Shown here: positions 1 through 11,760 of the stretch, piece by piece
Position numbering within the stretch: position 1 is the stretch's first letter
Layout of the letters: every line of letters begins with the position of its first letter
Assembly: GCA_028673005.1 (NCBI GenBank)
Contig: CM054116.1
Span: forward strand, 27,096,142 to 27,160,141
DNA length: 64,000 nucleotides
Reading direction: 5' to 3'
Source of the DNA: Tanypteryx hageni
Lineage: Eukaryota > Arthropoda > Insecta > Odonata > Petaluridae
Notes under the pieces: generated by a model
Seen by the model: only the letters and a program-made list of their open reading frames with translations
The model's database searches: none
Told to the model about the DNA's origin: nothing
Program-made: the position numbers and the translations under genes

Positions 1-331
1 ACTGACTAATTCTAATGACTATTGCAAAAAATAATCACAAAATATTATATAATAAACTAGTTACCGTAATAAACCAGATGAATACAAATGCTTTCACAGA
101 ATATTATATCAGAAAATAGTTCACAAAACCTGACGATAAAGAGGACAGAATAAGATGATAGACAGCTGGTCGTTGACTGAGATGCAAATTTTCAGTTCGC
201 ATGAATAATGGGAAATTCAGGCAGCCAACCCAGAAAAAATATGCCCGCCTGATCAAACATAATCTAAAATAAGCCCCCGGGGTGAACGTGTTAAATTATG
301 AATTAAAATTTGGGAATATTTTCTAAACAAA

Positions 332-402
332 TTCAAAATTATTCCCAAAATTACAGTTTATGCCTATCTGCATAGGATCTTTAGATCACATTGTTCCATC
401 AA
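332..402 (+). repeat. SINE 3' tail, same family as 52777-53027
   Basis: The segment from TTCAAAATTATTCCC through TGCCTATCTGCATAGGATC to CCATCAATTT matches, with scattered substitutions, the tail of the tRNA-headed insertion at 52961-53030. No tRNA-like head is visible in front of it, so this is a 5'-truncated or decayed copy. Confidence 0.6.
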
Positions 403-1298
403 TTTTTTTAATTAAAATTTATTTATTGTATTTGATACCATTGATAGGGATCCTCAAGAATGTTTATGCAGACATTTTTCATAAAATGTAGCATATTGAC
501 AAAAAAGCTTATGCATAAAGGGAGCCTGTTAGGGTTGTTATCAGCAGAGAACAATACATCTAACAAAGAGCATTAATTTGCCATTAATATTTTTATCTGC
601 CATGGATTTAAGTCAATTTATCCTGTTAATGCTAATGAATTTAAAATTAACTTTTTTATCACTGTGGTGCAAGTTGGAAAACTTTCTCTCATAGCCATTA
701 AAACATTGGAAAACCAGATATAATTTTCAACCAAAATATTCATTGTTTTTAAATCTTTTTATGGCTATAGGAGAGAGTTTTTTCAATTTGGTTTCAGTCA
801 TAAGGTGATCTCATTAATTCTTTCTTAAACAGCACTGACATTGTTAATGAAGAATAAATCCAGTAAGATTTTCATTAAATTGGAAAAATTACTGTATTTT
901 CCGGTAGATAATGTACATCTCATATATGCAAAAATGTTCGAAATCTATAAAAAACGGCTGTGCACGTTATACATAGGAAAACAAGTGAATATGTAATTAG
1001 AAAGTGACTTAAAAAAATATTTACGCCTATTATTATGATTTTTCAATTCTTATGTCCTTTAGCTGACAAAGTCACAATATTTTCTTTCCTTCTGTTTAAA
1101 GACCTGAATGTACATAATTCCTCTAAGTCTCATTTCTAAATATAAAAAAAATTTCAAGTTCAAAAATTTTTACAGACATATTTAACGGATAATCAACAAG
1201 ATGGAAACATATATTCCATAAATGGAATACATAGAGATTTCAAAGGCATTCTTTATAGGAAATACGTTTGAAAAAGTATCGAAAGATTGGGGGAATCC

Positions 1299-1683
1299 CG
1301 AATTTTTATCTTCGAAACTATAACTTGTAATTATGTCATCTCAGGCACTTTTTTTGTGGTAAATTAAGTTCTCTATCCGAATATTTTTTTAAAATCTATA
1401 CCTGACAGATAATATAAAAGCATGATAGAAAAAAATATGGATTTTTAATTCTTTTTTGCCAAGAGAACTGTCTTAGTGATAGATGTAAACAAAATACCCA
1501 TCCGATGTTTTGCTCAGGATATTCTCGAATTTTTATCTCCAAACTATAACTCGTAATTATGTAATCTTGTAGACTTTTTTGTAGTAAATGTTGTCCACTG
1601 TCTGAATTAAATTTTTAATCAATACCTTACAGATTATATAAGAGCTAGAGAGAGAAAAATATGGTATTTAATTGTTGCTTGAC
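1299..1683. repeat. Diverged direct duplication, period about 227 bp
   Basis: Two copies start with CGAATTTTTATCT at 1299 and 1526. Both continue through AACTATAACTYGTAATTATG, a GACTTTTTTGT-like block, an ATACCTKACAGATWATAT-like block and an AAAAATATGG end. Copies differ by substitutions and small indels, so the duplication is old. Confidence 0.65.
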
Positions 1684-2416
1684 GGATGCCAATTAACGAG
1701 ATACGAGCATAAGTTTATTTAAGTGTTTATATAAAGTAGAAGTTGTCATTGATGGATGTATCTCAAAATCACAATTGGGCAATAAATTTTAATAAGAATC
1801 ACTCCTATATAATTTAATTAAAATCCGTCCAGTGGTTTAGGAGATGAAAGTTATGACAGACGGATGAGACGTGTCCGTAAGTCATTCTGCTACTACCGCC
1901 TCGCTGTAAAGAATGCGTAAAAAATCAGTGTTTGGCAAAAGAATGTTTAATCCTTTAGGCAGCCTTTCATTTAAGTCCTGAGAAATGAAACACTACTGTA
2001 CTTGAACCCAGTTCATTTCTTCACATGGTAATTAACTAAAAGCCTCTTCAGGCGTTGATCTCTAAAGCTGGAATAATGGTTAAAATAAATTATGCCATTC
2101 TCTAGTTAATCAACATTCTTTGGGAGTTGATACATTTACATAATGGTCTTTATCAATCAACAAAATTTTTGGCTGCATGTTATATACACATTTTAATGAG
2201 CGTTAAAATATTAAGATGCATGTTATCAACTAGGTGCGAGTTATCAATGGGAAAATATGGTATAGGCAATCAAAATGTGTGCTTTAGGCTTAACTGTATT
2301 TGCTATATTTTGTAAGTTTACAGAATACTATTTTTATAATTCATTACTCAATATCAATAGATTTGATCTTTGATGATGCATTACCGTAATGGTTCATGAC
2401 ATCTTTAAATTTTTAG

Positions 2417-5400
2417 GTTATACTTGCATTTATGATGAACCATGCTCTGCTGCTTTGGCTAGTGCTTATGTTGGAGGAAGGCATGATCCAAATGATACTG
2501 CATTGCATAGAGACAATACGGTGAATACTATTTTCTAAATAATTTTGAGCAAAGTTCGTAAAAATATTGTTTTTTTTTTACTTTTATGCAGTTGCATGTT
2601 TTTACAAATTCAAAGAAGAAAATGATTCTAGTTATAATGATTGTAAATGAAATTAAATATTGTTAGTGTGGACAAAAATTTCAATATTTTAATAATACTT
2701 AAGGTAATACTCCTGAAAAAGTAAAATTATTTGATAACCATAGTTCCTACTTAAAAGTCACTGTCATGATGGTTTTTTCAGTTGAAACTTTGGAAATAAT
2801 TCAACTTTATCATCTGTGATATATTGAACAGTTTGGCATGAAATGTTTATCAAATTTTGCTTATATTTCTCTATATTATTAATCATGGATATATATTTAA
2901 AGATAAATAAAATAATTTAAAATAATTAAAAAAATAAGTTTTATATATTGCACTAAAAAGTAAAAAATAAATTTTGATTTACTAGGCTTGATTTAAAACT
3001 TTTGTAAAAGCTCTATGGTTTTTAAAAAATGTAAGCAACATAACCTTTACAAAAGTATTAAATCAATTCTAGTCAATAAAAATTTATTTTTTACTTTTTA
3101 GTGCAATATATAAAATTTACTTTAAAAATTATTTTTAACTATTTTATTTTTTACTTTTTGTCTCAAGAAATAAAACCATATGTTTTTAAAACAATTAATG
3201 GCCTAATAAGTAATGCCCGGTGGAAATTCATATTTTCACTGGAAAGTCCCTGTTGACAGAAAGTAATTATGTATATCTTTAGCACCAAAGTTCCATTCAC
3301 ATGGGTCTACCTGAGCCTACCAACTTGGATTGTTCGACCCAGGTAGAAAGTGCAAACTGTTTTGATGATTCAACCTGATTTGAATCAAGTTCTAAATGAA
3401 ATGGAGTTGTGTGTTACTTGGTGTGTAACTAATTTATAATGATGTATAATTTGAGATAAGAACATAACTAAAAGCAAAAGAGAGGCTTGCTCAAGAATAA
3501 AATAAGGAAAAGGGGAATTATGTGGCTGGACCAGCTGGGAGCTGCTGGTTATCAGCTGACCTATCAGCCTTTTACAAGCCGACATATAATCATATGCGGA
3601 TAAGGTTAATATAAAAGTTATTAAAAATAAATTTAAAGATTGTTAAAAGTTGAGGCAGCTACTTAGAAATGCAAATGTACCTTATGCTTAAGAATAATTT
3701 CACATAAATGAATAATAGGATAATAATTAGCTAAGCTAACATTGAGTTTTACATAAAGAGTTAGAAAATGCCCTATTTTTCAAAGTTATGCAAGTGGTCT
3801 TCAACATAATGTTGGTTTGAGGTTCCTTCATATTTTGTTTATATCTCTATCAAATCCGTAAATCTTACTTTGCGACAGGTTACTGTTTATCTATGCTTTT
3901 CAAGCCATTTACTTAATTTTTTGAGCAATTATAAGTAATAATTTACTTTCAGGTGGTGCCTCAACTGAATGGAGGGTGCATAAATTCCTTTCAGGGTACA
4001 TCTGCAGCTGCTCCTTTAGTTGCTGGGGTAGTTGCTTTAATGTTGCAAGCCAAGTAAGTTTTCTCTTTTTAAAAATGGATAATTTTATTCCTACTTTTAA
4101 TATTCTTGATAAGTCAAATACCCATGAATATCTAAATAAATATGTCAACAGTAATACTAAATATAGATACTCTAGCTTGAGTTTGCACTTAAGACTCCAG
4201 ATTAGTGAAATCTGCCATGTTTGCAATGATTTTTCATGGATGTTATAGACAGGAGTGGCCTGAAGTATTTCTGCACCCTGGATGAGATTTCAGTGCAGCA
4301 TCCCCTTCAGATAATTTTAAGAAGACATTAAAATGTAAATTTTAATTTATACATTGCTCCTTTAAAATTAAATTATGGACTATGAAAATTTTGAAGGAAT
4401 GTCATTGAAAGTGTCTTTTCCATCCAACACTTGTCCACTAGCAAATGGTGTATAGATAGCTTGTTGAAAAAGCACCCCTTAGGTCAGTGGTTCTCAACCA
4501 ATGTGTCGAGAGACAATGGTATGTCGCAAAGAGCTGTAAGGTGTGTAGCCAAAAATTTAAATAACAACTTGTTACAAATAATGTAAATTTTGTCTTTCTA
4601 TTGCATAATTTTTAATTACAATAGAAACAATGTATAGGCTTAAACTCTTTGAATTATTACACACTACTCCTTTGCTGGATTGCAGTGTGCCGCACATGTG
4701 AGCATTGACTGTCATGTATGTCACGATGGAAATAAAGTTGAGAACTGCTGCCATAGGTTATGGCACCCCCAGCAGCCACCTTACTCACCATTACCTCAGA
4801 CCAGCCATAATTATAGTTAATAGTTCTTCATTTAACCTTCAGATTACTGAAAGTTAAACAGTTTAATATTAAATATAAAAAGAGAAAAATCATTTAGAAT
4901 CGATAATCTAGAGCAGAGGTTTGCAAACTTTTTTGTTTATGACCCAAAATTTGAAATCACATTCGCCTTGCAACCCAAATGGTACTGGTACCTACTCAGG
5001 ATCCCAGCAATTTGGTGTATATTTATTAGAATAATAATAAATAAAATATTTAGAAAAATAAATGTGGACAGAATTGCTCAATTTTCTCCAATTTTATTTT
5101 ATTTCCTGAATAAAGTTCAATTTTTGGAATGGGTGCATGAAAAAACAAAATGGAACTATTGAATCAAAGCATTCCTTCACTGAAATTTTAGGAAAGTTTT
5201 CAAATTTTTTTAGAACAAAGAAAGCTGCAAGTGCTAATTTATTTGAAATTAATAAAAATATAAGCATCACTGTTTGCTCAACTGATTGTAAATGCAAGCC
5301 CCTCATGTTTAGTGGCTTTCATGATGCTGTTGCACCTTTGTGATCAGCTGATCCAATCTTGGTTTAATATTTATAGAGAGAGTGTAGTGCAGATCATTCT

Positions 5401-8400
5401 GAGGATGAAGTTTATTTCTTGCCTTTGTCTTGATGACCACAAAGCTTGAGGAAGATTAAAAATTATGGGTTTAGTTCATCAGCTTTGCAAATTGTATTTC
5501 AAACTTAAAGTAAATAAGCTCTTATGAAATTCAATATTGCAAATACACTCAGAACAACAGATTCTGACTTCATGGCAGTACCTTGAAACTAGCACACTTT
5601 ACTGAATGAACACCAGAGTCTGAAATCATGAATGGCAGCTTTTTCAATCTTCAGTAAGTCAAAGTGAAAGGGACCTATAAAATGTGTGTTAGACAAGGCA
5701 TGGGTGGTTACAAATCTGTCCACAAAAATGAATTCAACAAGAACTCCCCACTCCAAAAAACATCCGAGTTTGTGAGAAGTTGGCAAGCTGCCAAGGTTTG
5801 AATATATCACTGTAAGATCAAGCGAAGTTTAGAAATGAAATATTGCTATGGAATCTTTTTTCATAATATCTGTCTGTCTTGGTGGTCCTTCTTTACATTT
5901 ATTGTTGTTAGTAACAAAAATTTACAATTTTTCACTTTGGGACTGAAGATCATCCATGACCCATCATAAGGTCTTTGTGACCCAAACTTGGGTCACGACC
6001 CTGGGTTTGGGAACCCCTGATCTAGAATGTGGGGCTTGAGGTGGCAGAGTGGCTACAGTGTTGGCCTTCTACACAGCAGTCCCAGGTTCAAATCTGGCAG
6101 TGTCGGTTTTTCAACCTGGGATTGCCCTGTACTTTATTTATGTGGTTTTAGGAGAATGTGTGATTCAGAGCTCTGTCCTTTGGAAGGGATGTTAATCATT
6201 TGGCCCCCTTGGTGCTCTTCATAAGAGTAGGCTAATGCCAGCACTGGTTTTCCCTCCTCTCTTCTTTGTGTGTCCTTAATGGAAGGCAACGAGAAACCAC
6301 AACACCATGTGTGTCCTGGTCAGTCAAACCAATCTAAGGATTGATTACCAATGATGATGATGAACCTAGGATGTTAGGTGTCATTCAAATTTTCAGTCAA
6401 TTCGATAAAAGATTGATACATTCATTCTTTCCTCTTTCAACATTCATTCAAACTCTGACATCACTTTTAAATCTAATTGATCAACTGAAGTTGTACCATG
6501 AGAATGCGGCTTTTAGATTGACAGCCTAGCTTAGTAATTTTGTTTTATGAAATGGTACCTGAACTTCCTCTTACTTGTAAATTATGAACTCACCTTAAAA
6601 ATTTTTTTTATATAGTTGTTTATATACTTGAATAGATTTTCAAAGGGAATTCAGAGCAAGTGACAGTAGTGCTTGCTGTTGAAGAGAAGCTTTAAAAAAT
6701 CTTTTAATGAAAATAATATAAAGGCAATCTTTTCCTTTATCTTATATAGCTAATTTGCAAATGGTGTAATCTGTAACTTCTTAATAGATAGTACACTGTA
6801 CTCGGGGGCGGCACGAGCAATTTTGGCGTCCTGAGTGAGATAGTACTCCAGCATCCCTATCTGTAAATGTTTGTTGAGATAGAGTGAATCCCCAATATAG
6901 TGAGAATTTATAAAATTCATAAAAATACTTGTTATAATGAGTACTCATATAATCTGGTAATTTAATTCTGTATATGTCATGTTAAGAAATTGCCGCTGAT
7001 GGTATTTTCACTCACTATAAGGAAGTTCTCTTTATAGTATGCTGTCCTCTTTTATTGAGGTTACACTGTATTTACAAAGTTTATGTTAATTTATTCATCA
7101 TTCTGTAAATATTATCGATAATGAAAAAATAAAAGGAATGTCATCAAGATGCCAGCCTGTTCCACGATATAAATTGGTATGCACTATTTATTCACCTGCA
7201 AGTAAGGCATAGATAGATGATTGGAGTAACGCCAGCCATCCGGCTTGCCTACACCTTGAGCCAGCACTGACACTACTTATTATTAGTATCCAAATTGATG
7301 GTAAATTAAAAAATAACAAGATGATTAAAAAACTATTCTTTCCTCTTCATAAATAGCAACAACTTGACCTGGAGAGATGTTCAACATATTATTGTAAAAA
7401 GTGCAAAAAAACCTGCTGATGGAAGTGGTTGGGAAATAAATGGTGCTGGTCTTTGGTATCATCACTTCTATGGATTTGGAGCAGTTGATGCTTCAAAAGC
7501 TGTTGATTTAGCTACTACTTGGTTCAATGTTCCGATTCATAATAATTTCACAGTTGAAATTTTTGGATTACCATGGTGAGATTTGAAGTAATTTTATTGA
7601 TGTAATGAATACTGTTTTTATTTTTAAGGCAAAGGAAGCTTAATTAGCATTATTGTAAGATTGACAGATTTCAGAATATTGGACATGACTTCTTTCTGCC
7701 TTGTTTGGCTGAAACCAGGTGGTTTTGTGTCACAGAATTTATGCTTATAGGGTTCATAAAATTGGAAAAACAAATAATATGAAATGAAAGTAATATATGT
7801 TATCATTTTAAGAAATTTACTCAACACACCTTTCTGGGACAAAGTAATGTAACCCCCTATTTAATGAATGTCTAGAAATCATATATTAGTAAATTATACA
7901 ATCTCTTGACAAAAAATTTGTCAGTAAGCAATTGTCATTTAATGCAAAGATAAATTGTTATGCATTGAAAAATGATATTAAATTTTAAATACTCCACTTT
8001 ATAAAGAAAATTTAATGGTTTTGTGCTAAACTTAAATTCATTCTTTTGTTTATTTCAGTGCACTACCACATAAAAGAAATACTACACTCACTGTTAATGT
8101 TAAATCATCATCTGAGATATTCAAATTGGAACATATCAAGTTAAAAATTACTTTGCTTGGTCTACCAAGAGGAAAAATTGAATTGCTTGTAATCTCCCCA
8201 TCAGGTAATCTCCTGGACATAGCAAAATCTTGATCATAAGAGATTATTTTTAATGTACTCTGCAGAACTAATGGAGCAATCATTCCCTGAAATGCAATTA
8301 ATAACATATTACATTTTCACTTTCCAATAAGGAAAAATGGTTCTTTCTGCATAACTGGTGATGCAAAATATAAACAAACCAACGTACCACCGCCAACAAG

Positions 8401-10439
8401 AAATGAAACTACTGCAAGGCACTCATACTTGGTGCGCGGGATACGACTGCTCGGCCCACAATATTTACCCCCCGGGTTGGGTAACTTAGTTAAAGTGTTT
8501 TTGGTTTCTTTCCACATTCACTGTGGCCCACCCCCTCGGGTTGGATATCACTCGTTGTAATATCATCATTAAGTGAAATGTCACCATTAAAATACCACCA
8601 GTTGCCACTTGAAGAAGAAGTGGGCACCAGGTTTCTGCAGGAACAGAGAACAATTGCAAAAAAATGGAATTGCAGCAGCGGCCACCCATTGTATATCGAC
8701 TTTGGCTATGATTCCTGATGGAATTGCAGTTTAGCAGGATTAGATTGAGGATGCATGCGGGAAACTGCTTCCAAGGATTGCGGTTGATTTAAGTGGTAAC
8801 ATTTCACTTAATGATGATACCACAATGAGTGATACCCAACCCAACCTGAGGGAGCGAGCCACAGGGAATGTGGGAAGAAACCAAAAACATTTTAACTAAC
8901 TTACCCACCCGGGGAGGGAGGGGGGGCAAGTACGAATATGTCATGCCTTCCATTTCACGTTGCTTTCTCATCAGCAGTGCTACATCAGTTTGTTTACATT
9001 TTGCATTTAAAAAAATATGAAGCAGCTGTGTATACGAGTGAATGAAGAGCTCCCACATAGCAAATGGCAAATTTAATTTTTAATGTGGGCATTTTACAAT
9101 AAATTTTTATTAATTACAGTATATTTACTTTACTGAATGAACATTGTAATAGTTTTATATTGGGAGACATCAAAAAGTAACATAGCCTGAATTGCAGAAT
9201 TTGGAGAAAGTGTATTTAAAAAAATTTATCATATACAAAGATACAACATACCTACCACATTACTTTTTTACTTAGTCACCATCTTGACTTAAACATTTGT
9301 CCCAGTAATTCTTGATATCTTGGTATCATAGAAATCCTCATCAAGTTCAAGTAACCATGAAGAGATGTTCTGTTGCATTTCTTCTTGATCTTAAAAACGT
9401 TGACCACCCAAATATATTTTCAAGTTCATAAGGAGGTTGAAGTCAGAGGGTGCAAGGGTGCAGCTTCAACTTGGTGAATTTTGTAACATCTCAAATGGGA
9501 AGTTTTGGGCCATCCACCTCACAGTCTAGATCTTACAACCTCTGACTTCCATTTGTTTATGATGCTGATTGATGGGCGATTGACGGTTTCAGGATGATGA
9601 AGAATTGCATGTGGATATCTCTTCATGGATTCTTGAACTGACAAGGATTTCTATGATACCAGAATCAAGAAGTTTGTAACATGCTGGGACAAATGTTTAA
9701 ATCAAAGTAAAGTAATGTGGTAGATTGTAAGTTTGTATAACATACATTTTTTCAAATACACCTCCAAATTTCATCATTGTTTGTAATCTTACTTTTTGAT
9801 TTCCTCTTATATGAGTTGTGGTTTTAAATTTAGAAGGCCATGAATTGGATAGTGTGATTTGCTTGCTTCAAACCTGGTATGGTTCAATAAACTCCACTCC
9901 TGTCAGCATGTTCACATACAAAATTATGTACTTAAAATACCATTAAGTGATGTACATAAACCTGTGATTATTATTGTAAATGTATGCATAAGCTCAGCCA
10001 TGAAAAGTTGATCTTAAGCAAAGCATTTGGCTCTCATTAACTTTCATAATTTATGCTGATACTGCAATGTTACTTTAGAGAAGAGTGCAGGTTAAAGAAT
10101 TTAAGGAAAAAATATTTAGCACTCATGACTTCTATAATAAATTAGTTTAAGTATTTATTTTGTATTAATTTTATTTACTTTTTGGGTAATTTTGATTAAT
10201 TTTCATTTTTGATCCGATGTCATCAAAAATTCACAGGCACGAAATCCCAACTTCTAACTAAGAGGCCCTTGGATAATGATGCTAGAGGTTTCAAAGAATG
10301 GAGCTTTGTGTCAACTCACTTCTGGCTTGAAAATCCTGATGGTTTATGGCAGATAGTTATTTTTAATCATTCTGGACAAACTGGTTTACTAGAAAAGGCA
10401 AGAATTACATTATTTGGATCAATTATTAACTCATATTAA
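2417..10439 (+). CDS. Proprotein convertase, kexin/furin family (PCSK7-like), 3' part
   Basis: Five exons at 2417-2520, 3953-4053, 7357-7575, 8059-8204 and 10237-10439. All four introns are GT-AG and the phases join cleanly. The protein is a subtilisin-like endoprotease that cuts secretory precursors after basic residues. Exon 1 encodes a conserved Cys segment (YDEPCSAALA). Exon 2 carries the catalytic Ser (TCT at 4001-4003) in GTSAAAPL. Exon 3 has TWRDVQHIIV, which is shared with PCSK7, and enters the P domain. Exons 4 and 5 finish the P domain with LEHIKLKI, SPSG and ending LFGSIINSY. The RGD of furin-type P domains reads RGK here. Possible N-glycosylation sites are NLT, NFT, NTT and NHS. 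The propeptide and the Asp and His catalytic residues must lie left of the window. The stop follows the P domain directly, so this form has no transmembrane tail. Assignment to S8B is firm; the PCSK7 subtype rests on recalled similarity. Confidence 0.9.
2935..3119. mobile_element. Foldback MITE with 75-bp inverted arms
   Basis: Arms 2935-3009 and 3045-3119 are inverted copies around a 35-base loop. The shared core is ATATATTGCACTAAAAAGTA. It lies in convertase intron 2521-3952. There is no coding capacity, so it is non-autonomous. The superfamily is unclear because no unambiguous target-site duplication was seen. Confidence 0.75.
3120..3952. other. Intron sequence, nothing recognised
   Basis: Remainder of the first convertase intron in the window. 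AT-rich, ending in a pyrimidine-rich tract and TTTCAG acceptor at 3947-3952. No gene, RNA or clear repeat was seen. Confidence 0.5.
4485..4750. mobile_element. hAT-type MITE (266 bp)
   Basis: Begins CAGTGGTTCTCAACC and ends GTTGAGAACTGCTG, giving inverted termini typical of non-autonomous hAT elements. Flanking octamers CCTTAGGT (4477-4484) and CCATAGGT (4751-4758) match at 7 of 8 positions, as expected for an aged 8-bp hAT target duplication. It lies in convertase intron 4054-7356. Confidence 0.88.
4914..6019. mobile_element. hAT-type element, 1.1 kb, degenerate interior
   Basis: Starts CAGAGGTTTGCAAAC and ends GTTTGGGAACCCCTG. Flanks ATCTAGAG (4906-4913) and ATCTAGAA (6020-6027) are a 7/8 match 8-bp target duplication. 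Short open frames inside, such as 5137-5343, show no transposase motif I recognise. It is either a non-autonomous element or a decayed autonomous copy. Confidence 0.82.
6029..6361 (+). mobile_element. tRNA-derived SINE
   Basis: Near 6040 a polymerase III A-box-like TGGCAGAGTGG is followed at about 6085 by a B-box-like GGTTCAAATCT, the spacing of a tRNA head. The body includes GAAGGCAACGAGAAACCAC, a motif I recall from arthropod SINEs. The copy ends in a short (GAT)n tail near 6351-6361. It lies immediately beside the hAT element ending at 6019. It is a retroposed element, not a working tRNA gene, because the cloverleaf is not intact. Confidence 0.8.
6362..7356. other. Intron remainder
   Basis: AT-rich intron. 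A GC-rich patch at 6800-6850 resembles an eroded DNA-transposon end, but no partner terminus was found. The intron ends with AAATAG at 7351-7356, the acceptor of the TWRDVQH exon. Confidence 0.45.
8345..9020. mobile_element. Long foldback element in last convertase intron
   Basis: About 240 bp at 8345-8590 is an inverted, diverged copy of 8790-9020. Matching blocks include ATTTCACTTAATGATGAT, AGAAACCAAAAACA and GTTTGTTTAYATTTTGCAT. The spacer is about 200 bp. No transposase frame was seen. It could be a foldback DNA element or two copies of one repeat in opposite orientation. Confidence 0.7.
9162..9806. pseudogene. Two mariner transposase C-terminal fragments, inverted pair
   Basis: On the minus strand, frames across about 9480-9240 read SDFNLL..LKIYLGGQRF, then YWDKCLSQDGD, the C-terminal signature of mariner transposases. 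On the plus strand at about 9520-9710 a second diverged copy reads SDFHLF, then DFYDTRIKKF and CWDKCLNQ. Outer ends are also inverted copies: GACATCAAAAAGTAAC at 9166 and the reverse-complement-like TTACTTTTTGAT at 9789. Stops and frameshifts break both halves. The N-terminal and first catalytic regions are absent. It lies in the last convertase intron. Confidence 0.78.
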
Positions 10440-10445
10440 AATAAA
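10440..10445 (+). terminator. Possible polyadenylation signal of the convertase gene
   Basis: AATAAA starts one base after the TAA stop of the convertase. It would give an extremely short 3' UTR, so the real poly(A) site could lie further downstream. The LINE fragment that starts about 80 bases later limits how much original 3' UTR can remain. Confidence 0.35.
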
Positions 10446-10519
10446 AGTGTGCTTTGGAAATATGATAAAGTTTATTTCATTCCTAATGTGATTAAATTCT
10501 TACCTGATTATATTGCCCA

Positions 10520-10790
10520 GATAGTATTATATGGGTATGAGACATGGACAATGAGAAAAGAAGATGTGAGCAGACTAGAGATTTTTGAGATGTGGACATG
10601 GCATAGACTATAGAATATTAGTGGGAATGGGAGAAAAACAAATGAGGAAGTTTTAAATACAGTAAGGGAGGAGAGGAGCCTAATTAGAGAAGTAAGGTAA
10701 AGACAGAAGAAATGGGCAGGTTGTATTTTGAAAGGAAACATTCTGCTGAAAGAAGTCATAGAGGTAGGAAGATGAAAGGTATATTAGATG
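10520..10790 (+). pseudogene. LINE reverse transcriptase C-terminal fragment
   Basis: Reading frame across 10520-10780 gives VLYGYETWTMRKEDVSRLEI, FEMWTWHR, TNEEVLNTV and ERSLIREV, interrupted by several stops. This is the post-RT tail of a common arthropod non-LTR retrotransposon. The fragment starts about 80 bases after the convertase stop, so it may be part of the transcript's 3' end. Confidence 0.8.
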
Positions 10791-10857
10791 AATTAAAGGA
10801 AGAAATTGGGTATAAGCAGGGATGGCACTATGTGGTATAGAGAGTATGCTGTGCATA

Positions 10858-11119
10858 GGGTAGGGTGGCCAGCCTTCCCACTTTATGAAATGTCTCAACT
10901 TTTGTCCCGGTTTTTGATAAATCATGATTTATATCTCAGATTGTCTCAGAACCCCCTCACTGGTTACACCATAGTATCAGATATCTATTACAGCTATCTA
11001 TATAAGGCTGATCCATCAATAAATGCACCGGATTTACGACACTGTGATGTGTCCCTCCTTATAGTTGGTAAATATTTGAAAATGTCTCTCCTTAGCTTAT
11101 TGAAAAGTTGGTCACCATA
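10858..11119. mobile_element. Short hAT-like MITE
   Basis: Left end TAGGGTGGCCAGCCTTC and the reverse complement of the right end, CTATGGTGACCAACTTTTC, are diverged inverted termini over 260 bp. Internal TCCCGG and GTCTC motifs recur near both ends. The target duplication is not clear. Confidence 0.55.
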
Positions 11120-11469
11120 GGAGCCTCTAAAAAGAAGGGGCCCTAAAAATGGGATTTGCCATGTCCCCTCATAATCATTTATAACAAATATACATATGCC
11201 ATCTTACAATAAAAAGCTAAATTTCACTTTGATCTGGAATAATTAGTGCCATATAAATGAACACACAAAATGCGATTAAAATTTTTGGAGCATTATATAC
11301 AAAAGAGGATACTTGTCTTCAGTGGCATAAATAGCATTCAGTGGGCATGTGTAAAATTTATGAGGTGGACACCAAAAAATCCATGAGTTGTCACGCTCAA
11401 TCTTTTTTACAAGAATAAAAAAAACTTTCTATAAAATTTTGCTTCCTTACATTGCATTGTAATTCTACC

Positions 11470-11760
11470 TTTCAGTCTGTTTTAGGCTATCCAAAGCTTT
11501 TCTCTTCAACACCTCATATCCAATTCCTTCTTTTAATGTGTCTAATGTAAATTTCCTTTCCCTAACTCATTCCCTTCTTTCAGTAGACCATTTCCTTTCA
11601 GAGTTTGAAATTTCTTTTGTCTGTCCCTTATCACTTCAATTTTGATCCTTTCTTTCCTCACTGTACTCAAAACTTCCTTATTCATTTTCCTCTCTGTCCA
11701 ACTAATTTTATGGTTTATTTCCTTATGATAACAAAAATCTAACTCCATTACTCACATCTA
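11470..11760 (-). pseudogene. LINE C-terminal fragment, opposite orientation
   Basis: The minus-strand frame at 11542-11748 reads KISWTERKMNKEVLSTV then ERIKIEVIRDRQKKF and GNGLLKE. It belongs to the same protein tail family as the plus-strand fragment at 10520. Copies lie about 0.9 kb apart and face each other. There is no RT core. Confidence 0.7.

Larger units (their letters stand above)
1..2416. other. AT-rich non-coding DNA, probably convertase intron
   Basis: No exon was recognised. The stretch lies upstream of an exon that begins in mid-codon, so it is probably an intron. It contains a SINE tail near 332-402, a diverged direct duplication at 1299-1683, and at 1815-1870 a decayed repeat ending in a GACAGACGGATGAGACG-like segment typical of old non-LTR or SINE copies. 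The missing Asp/His/Asn catalytic exons were looked for and not found. Confidence 0.5.

Noticed and set aside
6036..6100. A tRNA gene
   Set aside because: A and B boxes are present but the cloverleaf is not intact and a SINE body follows.
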